In this document: piece after piece, positions 18,254 to 27,005 of the stretch | Position numbering within the stretch: position 1 is the first letter of the stretch | Layout: each line of letters opens with the position of its first letter | Notes under the pieces: generated by a model | What the model saw: the letters and a program-made list of their open reading frames with translations, nothing else | The model's database searches: none | What the model was told of the DNA's origin: nothing | Origin: Neobacillus bataviensis LMG 21833 | GTDB taxonomy: Bacteria > Bacillota > Bacilli > Bacillales > Cytobacillaceae | Direction: 5' to 3' | Assembly (NCBI RefSeq): GCF_000307875.1 | Contig: NZ_AJLS01000035.1 | Location: 162,305 to 226,304 of the forward strand | Length of the DNA: 64,000 bases | Program-made: the position numbers and the translations under genes

Positions 18254-19582
18254 ATGTCTACAATTGTGAAAAAGGCATGGGGCTACCGATATGCTGTTTT
18301 AGTTATTCTTTGGTTAGTCTATATTATTAATTATTTTGATCGGATGGCGGTCTTAACCTTCCTGCCATTCATACAGAAGGATTTAAACTTAACCCCTGTG
18401 GAAGTAGGGCAGCTAGCATCTGTGTTTTTCTTTGCCTATGCCGCCGCGCAAATTAGCGCTGGTTTCCTGGCTGATAAATTTGGTGCCAAGAAGGTTATGT
18501 ATGTTGCCATTACAGTCTTTACCTTTGTTACCGCTGTAACGGGAATGGTGAAAACCTTCGGACAGTTTTTGGCACTTCGAATCGGATTAGGGCTTGGAGA
18601 AGGACACCATTTTGCCCCGGCCATTCGGGCAATAAATAACTGGTTCCCTCATAAAGAAAGAGGAAGGGCCGTTTCGTTTTTCGCAACATCATGGGCGGTT
18701 GCCCCGGCAATCGTGCCGGTTATCGTTACAAGTATCTCTATTTATTTTTTCAGTGGTAATTGGAGACCGGTTTTCTATGTTCTTGCTATACCGGGAGCGA
18801 TTGGGATTTTCTTACTATGGCGTTTTATAGCAGATTCTCCAAAAGAAATGATTGCGAAAGGAAAATTGAGCAAGGATCAGGATATTGATGGGGATAACGA
18901 TTCTTCTGTTAGAAAGCTTTCGAAAGAAGAGAAAAGAAAAAGCTACGGGGTTTTCATGAAGGATGTTAATTTTTATGTTTTTACCTTGTGTCTATTTTGC
19001 CAATTAGCTGTTTATTGGGGAACAACGACCTGGTTAACTTCCTTTTTGGTTACACAGCATGGGTTAAATCTTAAGGAAATGGGCTTGTTCGCATCTGCAC
19101 CATATATCGTTGCTTTCTTCGCTATGATGCTCGGGGGATGGTTGATGGATAACGTTCTTCATCGAATGAAGCCTGTTGCTTTGATTGGTTATATATGCAG
19201 TATTCCTGTGCTATGGATGCTTGGTGCAGTTGAAAAAGGTAATACGGGTCTATTACTTACACTCCTATTGCTTGTTGGTTTCTTTGTTAACTTAAACTTT
19301 GGCTCCATTTATGCTTATCTGCCTAAATTATATCCAAAGGAAGTTGTTGGAAGTGCAACAGGATTAGCGAATGGAATTGGTCAAATGGGTGCATTTGTTT
19401 CTCCTCTAGTTGCAGGCTATTTAGTAAAAGTAGGGGCAAATGGAGCACAAGATTTTAGCAGAGTTTTCATCTTCTTTGCCATCGTTTCGGCAGTAGCGGC
19501 AGTTTGTGCCATCATTTTGAAGGAAAATAAGGCAAATAATGTAAGTGTAAAATTGATTAACAATGAGAAATCAATTAGTTAG
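18254..19582 (+). CDS. MFS transporter (anion:cation symporter-like)
   Basis: 442-residue integral membrane protein with about 12 hydrophobic segments and the MFS signature GFLADKFGAKKV between TM2 and TM3. A central hydrophilic loop follows TM6 (residues about 195-235). A DRMA-type motif in TM1 (NYFDRMAVLTFLP) is typical of ACS-family organic-acid carriers. Its place between a CoA ligase and the PHA genes suggests uptake of the carboxylic acid that the ligase activates. Confidence 0.87.
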   Translation: MSTIVKKAWGYRYAVLVILWLVYIINYFDRMAVLTFLPFIQKDLNLTPVEVGQLASVFFFAYAAAQISAGFLADKFGAKKVMYVAITVFTFVTAVTGMVKTFGQFLALRIGLGLGEGHHFAPAIRAINNWFPHKERGRAVSFFATSWAVAPAIVPVIVTSISIYFFSGNWRPVFYVLAIPGAIGIFLLWRFIADSPKEMIAKGKLSKDQDIDGDNDSSVRKLSKEEKRKSYGVFMKDVNFYVFTLCLFCQLAVYWGTTTWLTSFLVTQHGLNLKEMGLFASAPYIVAFFAMMLGGWLMDNVLHRMKPVALIGYICSIPVLWMLGAVEKGNTGLLLTLLLLVGFFVNLNFGSIYAYLPKLYPKEVVGSATGLANGIGQMGAFVSPLVAGYLVKVGANGAQDFSRVFIFFAIVSAVAAVCAIILKENKANNVSVKLINNEKSIS

Positions 19583-19682
19583 GTTTTTCTAAGAAATATT
19601 ACGATATGTAATGAGATTGATCAATTTAGGACGAAGTTCCTTACGTAAGGGATTCGTTAATAAACATGGAGGTATACAAACA

Positions 19683-20285
19683 ATGGCAGAAATAAAACAA
19701 ATCCAAAAAAATGAAACCTATTTAGAACTTTTATGGGATCAAACCTTTCAACAAGTCGATTCTTGGGTTCAACAAGCACAATTTCACGAGGACATACTCC
19801 TTCAATTTACAAACAATTTTGCAGAAAATGTGAAACGAAATCAAAAAAATAGCAAAGAACTTAGGGAAAATTTTTTGGAAAAAGTTCGTGAGTGGGAAAA
19901 AGCATCTCGAGAAGAGCTTCTGACAACAACGACAGCTTTGAAAAACTTATTCCCAACAAAATCATACGAAGAAATAAACCAACAACTTGATGATATTCAA
20001 AACAAAACAGCAGAAATTACATTTACTCCCTTTAATAATCTAGATAATAGTGATCAAGTAGATAAGCTTGTCCGTGCATTAGAGCAATATGTTGAATTTA
20101 GACGAAACAATCGAATTCTGTTTGTGAAAAATGTAAAGGAAACAGCTTCCATTATTCGGGAAAACCAAAGTGTATTATTGGAATTAATGACTAAGCAAGT
20201 GAAAAATATTTTCTTTCCTTTTCACCAAATATATAACGTTCAGAGCAATTATTTAAAATCGAAATTCAATCAGCAGGGGGATTAA
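19683..20285 (+). CDS. Phasin-like PHA granule protein (PhaP position)
   Basis: 200-residue, highly charged, Gln/Asn/Lys-rich, predominantly helical protein without membrane segments or signal peptide. ATG 19683 follows GGAGGT at 9 bp; the frame is open upstream to 19611 but lacks a ribosome site there. It ends one base before phaR. Amphipathic helical character and position fit a granule-coating phasin, but no diagnostic motif was recognised, so the name rests on context. Confidence 0.6.
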   Translation: MAEIKQIQKNETYLELLWDQTFQQVDSWVQQAQFHEDILLQFTNNFAENVKRNQKNSKELRENFLEKVREWEKASREELLTTTTALKNLFPTKSYEEINQQLDDIQNKTAEITFTPFNNLDNSDQVDKLVRALEQYVEFRRNNRILFVKNVKETASIIRENQSVLLELMTKQVKNIFFPFHQIYNVQSNYLKSKFNQQGD

Positions 20286-20286
20286 C

Positions 20287-20865
20287 ATGGCAGATCAACG
20301 TACTTTTGATCCATATGAACCATTTAAAAAGTTTAATGATCTATGGGAAAAGCAAGCAAATGAAATGATTCACTCATGGACAAACAATCGTGAATTTGTT
20401 GAATTTTCAAAAGTGAGTTCAGATATTCAATCACGTTACTTGGAAATGTTTAAAAAAGGTCATGAATTATTTGCCAATCAGTTAAATTTACCTACTAAAA
20501 ACGATGTGGCTAATGTAGCGAAATTATCGATTCAAACGGAAGAAAAGCTTGATACACTGGAAGAACAAATCTGGAATTTACAAGCTTCGATGGATACCTC
20601 AAATAAAGAGATTTATAGCCTTGTAGAGGTTTCACGTGAGATTAGTAAGCTAACCAAACAACTTAGAACGGAGCAAGTGAAATACAAAAAGGAATTAGAA
20701 AAAGTAAGCGAGTTATATTCTGAAATCCAAGAAATAAAAAGTGAGTTAGCACAAAATTTTGACTTAAAAGAGGAGATTGCCGCTCTTAAAAGGCAGGTAG
20801 ATGAAAATCTAGGCAAACATAAGAAACACGAACGGGAATTTGAACTGGCAGCTGCAGCTAAGTAG
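20287..20865 (+). CDS. phaR: Class IV PHA synthase subunit PhaR
   Basis: 192-residue PhaR. The diagnostic start is DPYEPFKKFNDLWEKQANEM, followed by LNLPTKNDVANVAKL and a long C-terminal coiled coil (about residues 80-180). In Bacillus, PhaR and PhaC together form the active class IV synthase; PhaR has no catalytic residues. It starts 1 base after the phasin-like gene and lies 17 bp before phaC. Confidence 0.93.
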   Translation: MADQRTFDPYEPFKKFNDLWEKQANEMIHSWTNNREFVEFSKVSSDIQSRYLEMFKKGHELFANQLNLPTKNDVANVAKLSIQTEEKLDTLEEQIWNLQASMDTSNKEIYSLVEVSREISKLTKQLRTEQVKYKKELEKVSELYSEIQEIKSELAQNFDLKEEIAALKRQVDENLGKHKKHEREFELAAAAK

Positions 20866-20882
20866 TCGGAGGAGGAGCAGGA

Positions 20883-21941
20883 TTGACCACAGATACTGAA
20901 ATGAAAACCTCTTTTGATTTTGAAAAAGAGTTGACGCGTTGGAATGAATTTTTCAAAACCATTAATGGGCCAGAACTTAGTACGGAGCTTACCCCAAGAC
21001 AATTAATTTGGAAAAAAAATAAGGCAACATTATGGCATTATTCTGCTGTTGAAAGGAAATATGATGTACCAATATTTTTTGTTTATTCCCTATTTAATCG
21101 GCCCAATATTTTAGATTTTGCACCAGGTTCCAGTGTCATTGAGGGATTAGTAAACAGTGGGTATGATGTGTATTTATTAGATTGGGGAATTGCTGGATAC
21201 GAGGATAAAGATATTAATCTTGAAGATTATATTGTCGACTATATTAAAAAAAGTGTTCAACGTGTATTACGGCATTCGGCTGCCGATGAGGTGTCGGTGG
21301 TCGGATATTGCCTTGGCGGTACACTAGCAGCGATGTATGCTTCAATTGCCGATGAACCAATTAAGAATCTTGTTGTCGCGACGGTTCCTATTGATTTTAG
21401 CGTGGCTGCCATTCCGGACAAATTGGCGAATGGAATAAAAGAAGGTGCCTTTAATATAGAACGTTTCGTAGGTGTTTACGGAATCATTCCACCCAGTTAC
21501 GTTGAGGCCATGTTTAGGTCTGTCACTTCACCAGTTTATAACAGTCCATATGTAACACTTTTAACCCGTGCGAATGACAAGCGGTTTGTGGAAAAATGGC
21601 GTCGTATGAACAATTGGACAAAAGGCCATGTGCCATTAACAGGTGGCGCTTTACAACAAATAAATAATGACCTTTTTAAAGAAAATAAACTTGTAAAAGG
21701 GGAATTCACCATTCGCGGCGTAAAAGCAGATTTAAGAAATATTCAGGCAAACCTAATGGTGGTCAGCTCGAAGAACGATAACCTTATACCTGAAGAGCAA
21801 AGCCTGCCATTGATGGATTTAGTTTCAAGTAAAGATAAAACCTATCAACTAGTGGAGGCAGGTCACGTCTCTTTAGCGATATCAGGAAAATTATCCGGTA
21901 TCTTAGATCAATGGCTTTGTGCGCGTTCAAGGAAAAATTAG
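20883..21941 (+). CDS. phaC: Class IV poly(3-hydroxyalkanoate) synthase catalytic subunit PhaC
   Basis: 352-residue alpha/beta-fold PHA synthase polymerising hydroxyacyl-CoA. The lipase-like box is VGYCLGGTLA with nucleophile C143. The triad is completed by D299 (SSKNDNLIP) and H328 (EAGHVSLAI). Length matches class III/IV enzymes, and adjacency to phaR assigns class IV. TTG 20883 follows GGAGGAGGAG; an ATG at 20901 would drop six residues. A hairpin at 21951-21990 ends the unit. The whole pha set is transcribed from a sigma-54 promoter, which is unusual for this gene pair as far as I know. Confidence 0.94.
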   Translation: MTTDTEMKTSFDFEKELTRWNEFFKTINGPELSTELTPRQLIWKKNKATLWHYSAVERKYDVPIFFVYSLFNRPNILDFAPGSSVIEGLVNSGYDVYLLDWGIAGYEDKDINLEDYIVDYIKKSVQRVLRHSAADEVSVVGYCLGGTLAAMYASIADEPIKNLVVATVPIDFSVAAIPDKLANGIKEGAFNIERFVGVYGIIPPSYVEAMFRSVTSPVYNSPYVTLLTRANDKRFVEKWRRMNNWTKGHVPLTGGALQQINNDLFKENKLVKGEFTIRGVKADLRNIQANLMVVSSKNDNLIPEEQSLPLMDLVSSKDKTYQLVEAGHVSLAISGKLSGILDQWLCARSRKN

Positions 21942-21950
21942 GTAACCATT

Positions 21951-21990
21951 GAAGCTGTCTATGTCATTAAAATAAGACATAGGCAGCTTC
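21951..21990 (+). terminator. Hairpin after phaC
   Basis: 15-bp stem GAAGCTGTCTATGTC / GACATAGGCAGCTTC (one G-T pair) with a 10-base loop. There is no T-run, so it may stabilise the 3' end or terminate weakly and allow read-through into the peptidase gene. Confidence 0.6.
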
Positions 21991-22021
21991 AGATTATATA
22001 TTAAAAAAGGTGGGATTTAAC

Positions 22022-23203
22022 ATGCAGGTTTTGCACTCTATTTTTGAAACGATTAATGAAAAAGAGGCCATTCAATTTTTACAATCACTCATTCAAGTGA
22101 ACAGTGTGAATCAACCCGGAAATGAAAAAAGGGTGGCTGAGGTGATCAAGACTTATTTAGCATCATCCAATCTTCACGTTGAATTAGATGATCTTGGTAA
22201 CAATCGAGCTAATATATTTGTTACCTATCCAAATGTTGCATCAGATGAAAAGTATTTAGTTTACAGCGGTCATTTAGATACCGTGCCAACGGGGAAGGTC
22301 GAATGGGAACATGATCCTTTTTCAGGGAAGGTAGTAGGCAATAAAGTATATGGGCGGGGAACGACCGACATGAAAGGCGGTGTCGCTGCCATGATCCTTG
22401 CTCTGAAATATTTAGAACATGCCGGAGTGAAACTAAAGGGAAAGGTACAGTTTGTCGGGACCGCAGGTGAAGAGGTTGATGGATATGGGGCAAAAAAAGT
22501 CGTCGAAAAGGGGCAAATAGACAAAGCAACAGCTTTGGTTATTTCGGAACCTAGTGAAAACCAACTATTCACTGCACATAAGGGCTGTTTATGGCTAGAA
22601 ATTACTACAAATGGAAAAACAGCTCACGGTTCAATGCCAGACCAGGGTATTAATGCGATTTTAACGATGAATGAGTTTATAAATACTCTCCAAACCTATC
22701 AATTTGATTACACGCCACACACCTTATTAGGTCATCCAACGATTAATATTGGGACAATAGAAGGCGGTGTAAAAACAAATGTTGTACCGGATCAATGTAA
22801 ATTGACTTTAGACATCCGAACCATTCCAGGCCAGGATAAAGATAAAATTTTAAAAGATATTGAAAATATGATCCAAGAAAGCTCCGTACGGTCACAATCC
22901 ACTTATCAAATAAAGGTCATAAATAGTATGGAATCGGTAGGTACCAATGAATCAGATGATTTTGTGAAACTTGCTGTTAATACTGCTAAGAACCATTTTA
23001 ACACAGAGCTAATTCCTTCAGGTGTTAATTATTATACGGACGCATCCGTTTATTGCCCTCATTTGCAAATTCCGACGATTATAGTTGGCCCTGGAAATCC
23101 AAAACTTGCACACCAGCCAGATGAATATATAGAAATTGATAAATTCATAGAATCTATCCGTTATTTTATGGCACTGGCCATTGATTATTTGGGTGTAAGC
23201 TAG
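22022..23203 (+). CDS. M20-family metallopeptidase (ArgE/DapE/ACY1 type)
   Basis: 393-residue zinc amidohydrolase. Metal-site motifs: SGHLDTVPTG, GRGTTDMKGG (bridging Asp), GTAGEEVDGYG (catalytic Glu) and ISEPSEN. A dimerisation domain lies at about 185-295 and the last ligand His is near AHQPDEYIE. ATG 22022 follows AAGGTGGG; the in-frame GTG at 22010 overlaps that ribosome site. It would release an acyl group or amino acid from an N-acyl amino acid or peptide. How it connects to the neighbouring PHA genes is unclear. Confidence 0.87.
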   Translation: MQVLHSIFETINEKEAIQFLQSLIQVNSVNQPGNEKRVAEVIKTYLASSNLHVELDDLGNNRANIFVTYPNVASDEKYLVYSGHLDTVPTGKVEWEHDPFSGKVVGNKVYGRGTTDMKGGVAAMILALKYLEHAGVKLKGKVQFVGTAGEEVDGYGAKKVVEKGQIDKATALVISEPSENQLFTAHKGCLWLEITTNGKTAHGSMPDQGINAILTMNEFINTLQTYQFDYTPHTLLGHPTINIGTIEGGVKTNVVPDQCKLTLDIRTIPGQDKDKILKDIENMIQESSVRSQSTYQIKVINSMESVGTNESDDFVKLAVNTAKNHFNTELIPSGVNYYTDASVYCPHLQIPTIIVGPGNPKLAHQPDEYIEIDKFIESIRYFMALAIDYLGVS

Positions 23204-23221
23204 TGCTTATTCGATAAGTGT

Positions 23222-23237
23222 ATAATACCAGTATTAT
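23222..23237. promoter_or_regulatory. Palindrome upstream of a sigma-54 promoter
   Basis: ATAATAC-CA-GTATTAT, perfect 7-bp arms, about 40 bp upstream of the GG at 23271. Possible activator or repressor site. Confidence 0.35.
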
Positions 23238-23268
23238 TTCTTTTTCTCAGTAGAGCAACATAATAATT

Positions 23269-23285
23269 TTGGCATGAAAATTGCA
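23269..23285 (+). promoter_or_regulatory. Sigma-54 promoter
   Basis: TTGGCATGAAAATTGCA with GG (23271-23272) and GC (23283-23284) separated by 10 bases, 45 bp upstream of the SDR start at 23330. Confidence 0.85.
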
Positions 23286-23329
23286 AAAAATATTAATGAT
23301 ACTTAAAAAGAGGAGTGAGGAATAGAAAA

Positions 23330-24091
23330 ATGGTGGATAAATTTAGTTTATTAAATAAGACAGCGATTGTTACAGGCGGAAATAGAGGATTAGGAAAAAC
23401 AATTTCTCTGGCATTAGCTAAAAGAGGGGCCAATGTCGTAATAGTGGGAAGAGATGTGGAAAGAAACCAACAAGTAGTCGCTGAAATTGAGAAATTGGAC
23501 AGGAAAGCAATAGGGTTTTCGACAGACCTAACAAAGATCTCATCAATAAGTGAAATGGTTGAGACTATCGTTTCTGAATTTGGAACAATTGATATTTTGG
23601 TAAATAATGCGGGAACCTCTCAAACAAAATATGCTTTTGATGTAACAGAAGAAGAATGGGATCAGGTAATGGATTTAAATGTAAAATCGTTATTCTTTTG
23701 CTCTCAAACAGTTGCAAAAACGATGCAAAAGCAGGGGCATGGAAAAATTATTAATGTTTCCTCTGTAGTTGGGGCGGTAGGCGATATTGGAATAAGTGCT
23801 TATACCGCCAGCAAGGCAGCTGTTATTAATTTAACAAGATCACTAGCCTTAGAGTGGGCTAGATTTGGTATTCAAGTAAATGCAATTGGTCCGGCATATA
23901 TCGAGACGGAAATGAATCAAAAGGAATTAAGCAACGTGAAAGTACGTGAAAAAATAATTAGCAAAACACCAATGAAAAGATTAGGAAATCCAGATGAAAT
24001 AGAGGGTGCGATTATTTTGTTAGCCTCTGATGCCGGCAGTTTTATAACAGGTCAAACCATTTATATTGATGGTGGATGGCTTGCACAATAA
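23330..24091 (+). CDS. Short-chain dehydrogenase/reductase (SDR)
   Basis: 253-residue classical SDR: TGGNRGLG, NNAG, NVSSVVG, YTASK and IDGGW. ATG 23330 is taken with GAGG 9 bp upstream; a GTG at 23315 lies inside the AAGAGGAG ribosome-site region. It appears to be a single-gene transcript unit, with a sigma-54 promoter immediately upstream and another one between it and the next gene. Substrate unknown; likely a hydroxy- or ketoacid or acyl-CoA given the neighbourhood. Confidence 0.89.
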   Translation: MVDKFSLLNKTAIVTGGNRGLGKTISLALAKRGANVVIVGRDVERNQQVVAEIEKLDRKAIGFSTDLTKISSISEMVETIVSEFGTIDILVNNAGTSQTKYAFDVTEEEWDQVMDLNVKSLFFCSQTVAKTMQKQGHGKIINVSSVVGAVGDIGISAYTASKAAVINLTRSLALEWARFGIQVNAIGPAYIETEMNQKELSNVKVREKIISKTPMKRLGNPDEIEGAIILLASDAGSFITGQTIYIDGGWLAQ

Positions 24092-24244
24092 TTGCAAGTA
24101 AATGATGTAACTCCGTATGGAGAAATAACTAATTAATATTTCATATTTTTTGCATGAATAAAAAAACTCGCAAAAAAATTCCCATTATTGATAAAATGAT
24201 ATGTTTATTAGCAAACGAAATTTGATGGAATAGCAATTTTTACT

Positions 24245-24262
24245 TTGGCATGAAAATTGCAT
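24245..24262 (+). promoter_or_regulatory. Sigma-54 promoter for the MBL/SDR/aco-like operon
   Basis: TTGGCATGAAAATTGCAT with GG (24247-24248) and GC (24259-24260) at the required 10-base spacing. The core from TTGGCA to TTGCA is identical to that at 23269, so both are probably controlled by the same activator. The leader to the first ATG is about 150 bp long and carries a cre-like site. Apart from these two sites the 327-bp gap (24092-24418) shows nothing. Confidence 0.87.
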
Positions 24263-24364
24263 ATTTTATTAATAAGTGGTGATAGGAATTACTTATCTTA
24301 CTGGTTTCGTGGATAACTGAAAGGGGGGCTTATGTAAGCTTTACAAGGTAATGAAACTTCCCAC

Positions 24365-24378
24365 TGAAAACGCTTACC
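24365..24378. promoter_or_regulatory. CcpA cre-like site
   Basis: TGAAAACGCTTACC against cre consensus TGWAANCGNTNWCA: one mismatch at the last base. It lies about 105 bp downstream of the sigma-54 -12 element and 41 bp before the coding start, a roadblock position for carbon catabolite repression. Confidence 0.6.
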
Positions 24379-24418
24379 TTATTTCTTTATTTGACTTGCC
24401 AATGGGAAGGAGCACCTG

Positions 24419-25057
24419 ATGGAATCTTTGAAAATACAACAATTTACTTTAGGAAAACTGAAAACAAATAGTTACGTTATTACAGATGAGAAATCTTTTT
24501 GTATCATCATTGATCCGGGTGAAAATCCCTATGAATTAATTCGATATATTGGAAAAAGAAAAGTAGATTATATTCTATTAACCCATAGTCATTATGATCA
24601 TATTGCTGGCTTGAATTTACTAAAAGATTACACAGATGCTTCAGTCATTGTCCATCATTCCGAGGCAGAATGGTTGTTAAATCCAGACTTAAATCATTCC
24701 GTTCAAATGAATACGCCGATTGTTTGTGAGTGGCCGGACATTTTATTAAATGGGGATGAATTGATTCAATGCGGCTCAGTTTGCATTAAAGCGATACACA
24801 CTCCTGGACATTCACCAGGGAGTACATGTTACCTCTTAGATAATGACTATTTGTTTACAGGGGATACTTTATTAGCTGGAATTGTAGGACCAACTAATCT
24901 TCCGTATGGGGATCGGGAACTTATTAAGGAATCAATAAAAACCAGATTATACAGTCTCCCTAGCAATATCATCATTTATCCGGGCCATGGTGAAACGACA
25001 ACTCTAGAATTTGAAAAAACGTATAATCTTCTGCCTAATATTAAAGCCTATTTCTAA
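24419..25057 (+). CDS. MBL-fold metallohydrolase (glyoxalase II-like)
   Basis: 212-residue metallo-beta-lactamase fold hydrolase with the metal motif THSHYDHIAG, HTPGHSPGSTCYL, FTGDTLL and a C-terminal PGHGETTT. Compact glyoxalase-II/YcbL-like architecture without a C-terminal substrate domain. ATG 24419 follows GGAAGGAG. It is the first gene of the sigma-54 unit and may hydrolyse a thioester or ester intermediate. No specific substrate can be assigned. Confidence 0.85.
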   Translation: MESLKIQQFTLGKLKTNSYVITDEKSFCIIIDPGENPYELIRYIGKRKVDYILLTHSHYDHIAGLNLLKDYTDASVIVHHSEAEWLLNPDLNHSVQMNTPIVCEWPDILLNGDELIQCGSVCIKAIHTPGHSPGSTCYLLDNDYLFTGDTLLAGIVGPTNLPYGDRELIKESIKTRLYSLPSNIIIYPGHGETTTLEFEKTYNLLPNIKAYF

Positions 25058-25099
25058 AAGAGTGATCCGAATGATTAAGAAATAAGAGGTGAGAAGTTA

Positions 25100-25867
25100 A
25101 TGAGATTAAAAGACAAGGTAGCCATTATTACAGGGGCTGGCAGTGGACAAGGGAAAGCTTCTGCAAAACTATTTGCCAGTGAAGGTGCAAGTGTTGTCAT
25201 TGCCGAATGGAACGAAGAGAATGGGAAACAGGTCGAGCAGGAATTGGTCAATGCTGGATATACAGCTGTATTTATGAAAACAGATATTTCAAATGAAGAA
25301 AATGTACGTTCGGTTATTGACCAGGTGGTCGAAAGATTTGGACGTATTGATATATTATTTAATAATGCAGGCATTGGTTTTTCGTCCCGCTCCAGATATA
25401 AAATGGCTCCATTACTAGAAACACCTTTGGGGGATTGGAATCAAATTTTGTCAATAAATCTTAATGGAGTATACCTGATGTCTAAATATGTGTTACCTAT
25501 TATGATTAAACAAGAAAGCGGCAGCATCGTTAATAATTCATCTTTAAATGGGGTTTTAGGTGTTACGGGTGCTGATGCCTATACGGCGTCTAAAGGCGGG
25601 GTTGTTGCATTAACAAGAGTCATGGCAGTAGATTACGGGAAACATAATATTAGAGTGAATTGTATTTGTCCGGGAGCAATCGATACCCCGATGATTGCAG
25701 AGGTATTAGATAATGAGAAAATCGCAAAAAGTTATGCAACCAATCCGCTTCGCAGAGTGGGTAAGCCTGAGGAAATAGCCCATGCAGCATTGTTTTTATC
25801 ATCGGATGAATCCAGTTATATTACCGGTTTAATCATGCCTGTTGACGGTGGATGGAGTGTTGCTTAA
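25100..25867 (+). CDS. Short-chain dehydrogenase/reductase (SDR)
   Basis: 255-residue classical SDR: TGAGSGQG in place of the usual G-x-G, NNAG, NNSSLNG, YTASK, and VDGGWS at the end. ATG 25100 follows AGAGGTGAG. It lies 42 bp after the MBL gene. It may interconvert a keto/hydroxy compound that feeds the downstream 2-oxo-acid/acetoin dehydrogenase (for example an acetoin or diol), as inference from position. Confidence 0.89.
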   Translation: MRLKDKVAIITGAGSGQGKASAKLFASEGASVVIAEWNEENGKQVEQELVNAGYTAVFMKTDISNEENVRSVIDQVVERFGRIDILFNNAGIGFSSRSRYKMAPLLETPLGDWNQILSINLNGVYLMSKYVLPIMIKQESGSIVNNSSLNGVLGVTGADAYTASKGGVVALTRVMAVDYGKHNIRVNCICPGAIDTPMIAEVLDNEKIAKSYATNPLRRVGKPEEIAHAALFLSSDESSYITGLIMPVDGGWSVA

Positions 25868-25987
25868 CACACAAAGCAATGCAAATGTTCCTTTGTCCTA
25901 TGTGATTAAATAGTAGTCTCCTATCCATTTGATTCAGAAAATTGTGTTTATTATAGAACTAAAAACTTATTCAAAGGAGTGAATTTC

Positions 25988-26992
25988 ATGGCCAAAATCT
26001 ATGAAAAAGAAATAAATTTACAGGATTATAGTAAAGATGATCTACTTCATTTTTACGAAGTGATGGTGAAAATTAGAAAATTCGATGAAAATTTAATTCA
26101 GTTAATGCAAGATGGTAAGGTTTCGGGATTCTATCACTCCGGTATTGGATCAGAAGGAGTTTCAGCAGGCTCGATTTCCCGTAATCTACGTGATGAGGAT
26201 TATATTTATTATAATCACCGCGGCTGTAACCAAAAAATTGCCAAAGGGGTTCCTCTATCAAAACTATATGGCGACTTTTTGGGGAGAGTAGAAGGAACGA
26301 CAAAAGGATTAGGTGCCGGAATTGTCCATAGTGCAGATCCCGCTAGGGGAGTATTAGGTCAAGCAGGAACGATTGGTTCCCAACTTGGAATTAGTGTTGG
26401 TACTGCTTATTCTGCAAAATTTAAAGGAACAGACCAAGTAACACTTGTTTATTTTGGTGATGGTGCTGCATCAAGGGAACCTTTACATGGATCATTGAAT
26501 TGGGCAGGACTCTATAAATTACCGTTAATTTACATTTGTGAAAACAATGAGTATGCAATCTCAAGTCATATTTCCGAAACTCATTCTGTTAAAGAGCATA
26601 TTGCCGACTGGGCTGAAGGTTATGGAATTCCTAACTGTGTGGTAGATGGAAATGACGTTTTGCTCATGCATGAAGTAGTAAAAGAAGCCGTGGAAAGAGC
26701 AAAAAGAGGTGAAGGGCCAACATTTATTGAAGCAAAAACATTCCGCCACCGCGGGCACTTTGAAGGTGATCCATATGATTATGTTCCTGCAGAAGTGTTA
26801 AAGGAATGGAAAGAGAAAAGAGATCCAATTAAAAATTATAAGACTAGATTAATTGATGAGGGAATTTTTACTGAGGATGAGCTAGCTCATTTAGATAATC
26901 AAATAGATTCAGAAATTATAGCAGCAATCAAAAAAGCCGAGGATTCACCGCTGCCAGACCCAGAAAGAATTTTTGAAGGATTATTTGCTTAA
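25988..26992 (+). CDS. Thiamine-dependent acetoin/2-oxo-acid dehydrogenase E1 alpha subunit
   Basis: 334-residue TPP-dependent E1 alpha. The TPP motif runs from GDGAAS to ENNEYAIS. The phosphorylation-loop-like region is FRHRGHFEGDP. ATG 25988 lies 8 bp after AAAGGAG (GTG 25979 is within the ribosome site). Length is close to Bacillus AcoA and shorter than PdhA. E1 beta and E2 follow; a dedicated E3 is absent, so dihydrolipoamide dehydrogenase must come from another locus. Acetoin is the best guess because an AcoR-like activator gene follows. A branched or other 2-oxo acid is possible. Confidence 0.85.
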   Translation: MAKIYEKEINLQDYSKDDLLHFYEVMVKIRKFDENLIQLMQDGKVSGFYHSGIGSEGVSAGSISRNLRDEDYIYYNHRGCNQKIAKGVPLSKLYGDFLGRVEGTTKGLGAGIVHSADPARGVLGQAGTIGSQLGISVGTAYSAKFKGTDQVTLVYFGDGAASREPLHGSLNWAGLYKLPLIYICENNEYAISSHISETHSVKEHIADWAEGYGIPNCVVDGNDVLLMHEVVKEAVERAKRGEGPTFIEAKTFRHRGHFEGDPYDYVPAEVLKEWKEKRDPIKNYKTRLIDEGIFTEDELAHLDNQIDSEIIAAIKKAEDSPLPDPERIFEGLFA

Positions 26993-27005
26993 GGGGGAGT
27001 AGAGT

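Noticed and set aside
20613..21002. 129-codon minus-strand ORF across phaR/phaC
   Set aside because: Antisense to PhaR coiled coil and PhaC start; no start signal or family features.
25868..25987. Possible separate sigma-54 promoter before the E1 alpha gene
   Set aside because: No TGGCA-N-TTGC pair with correct spacing is present; the unit is more simply read from 24245.
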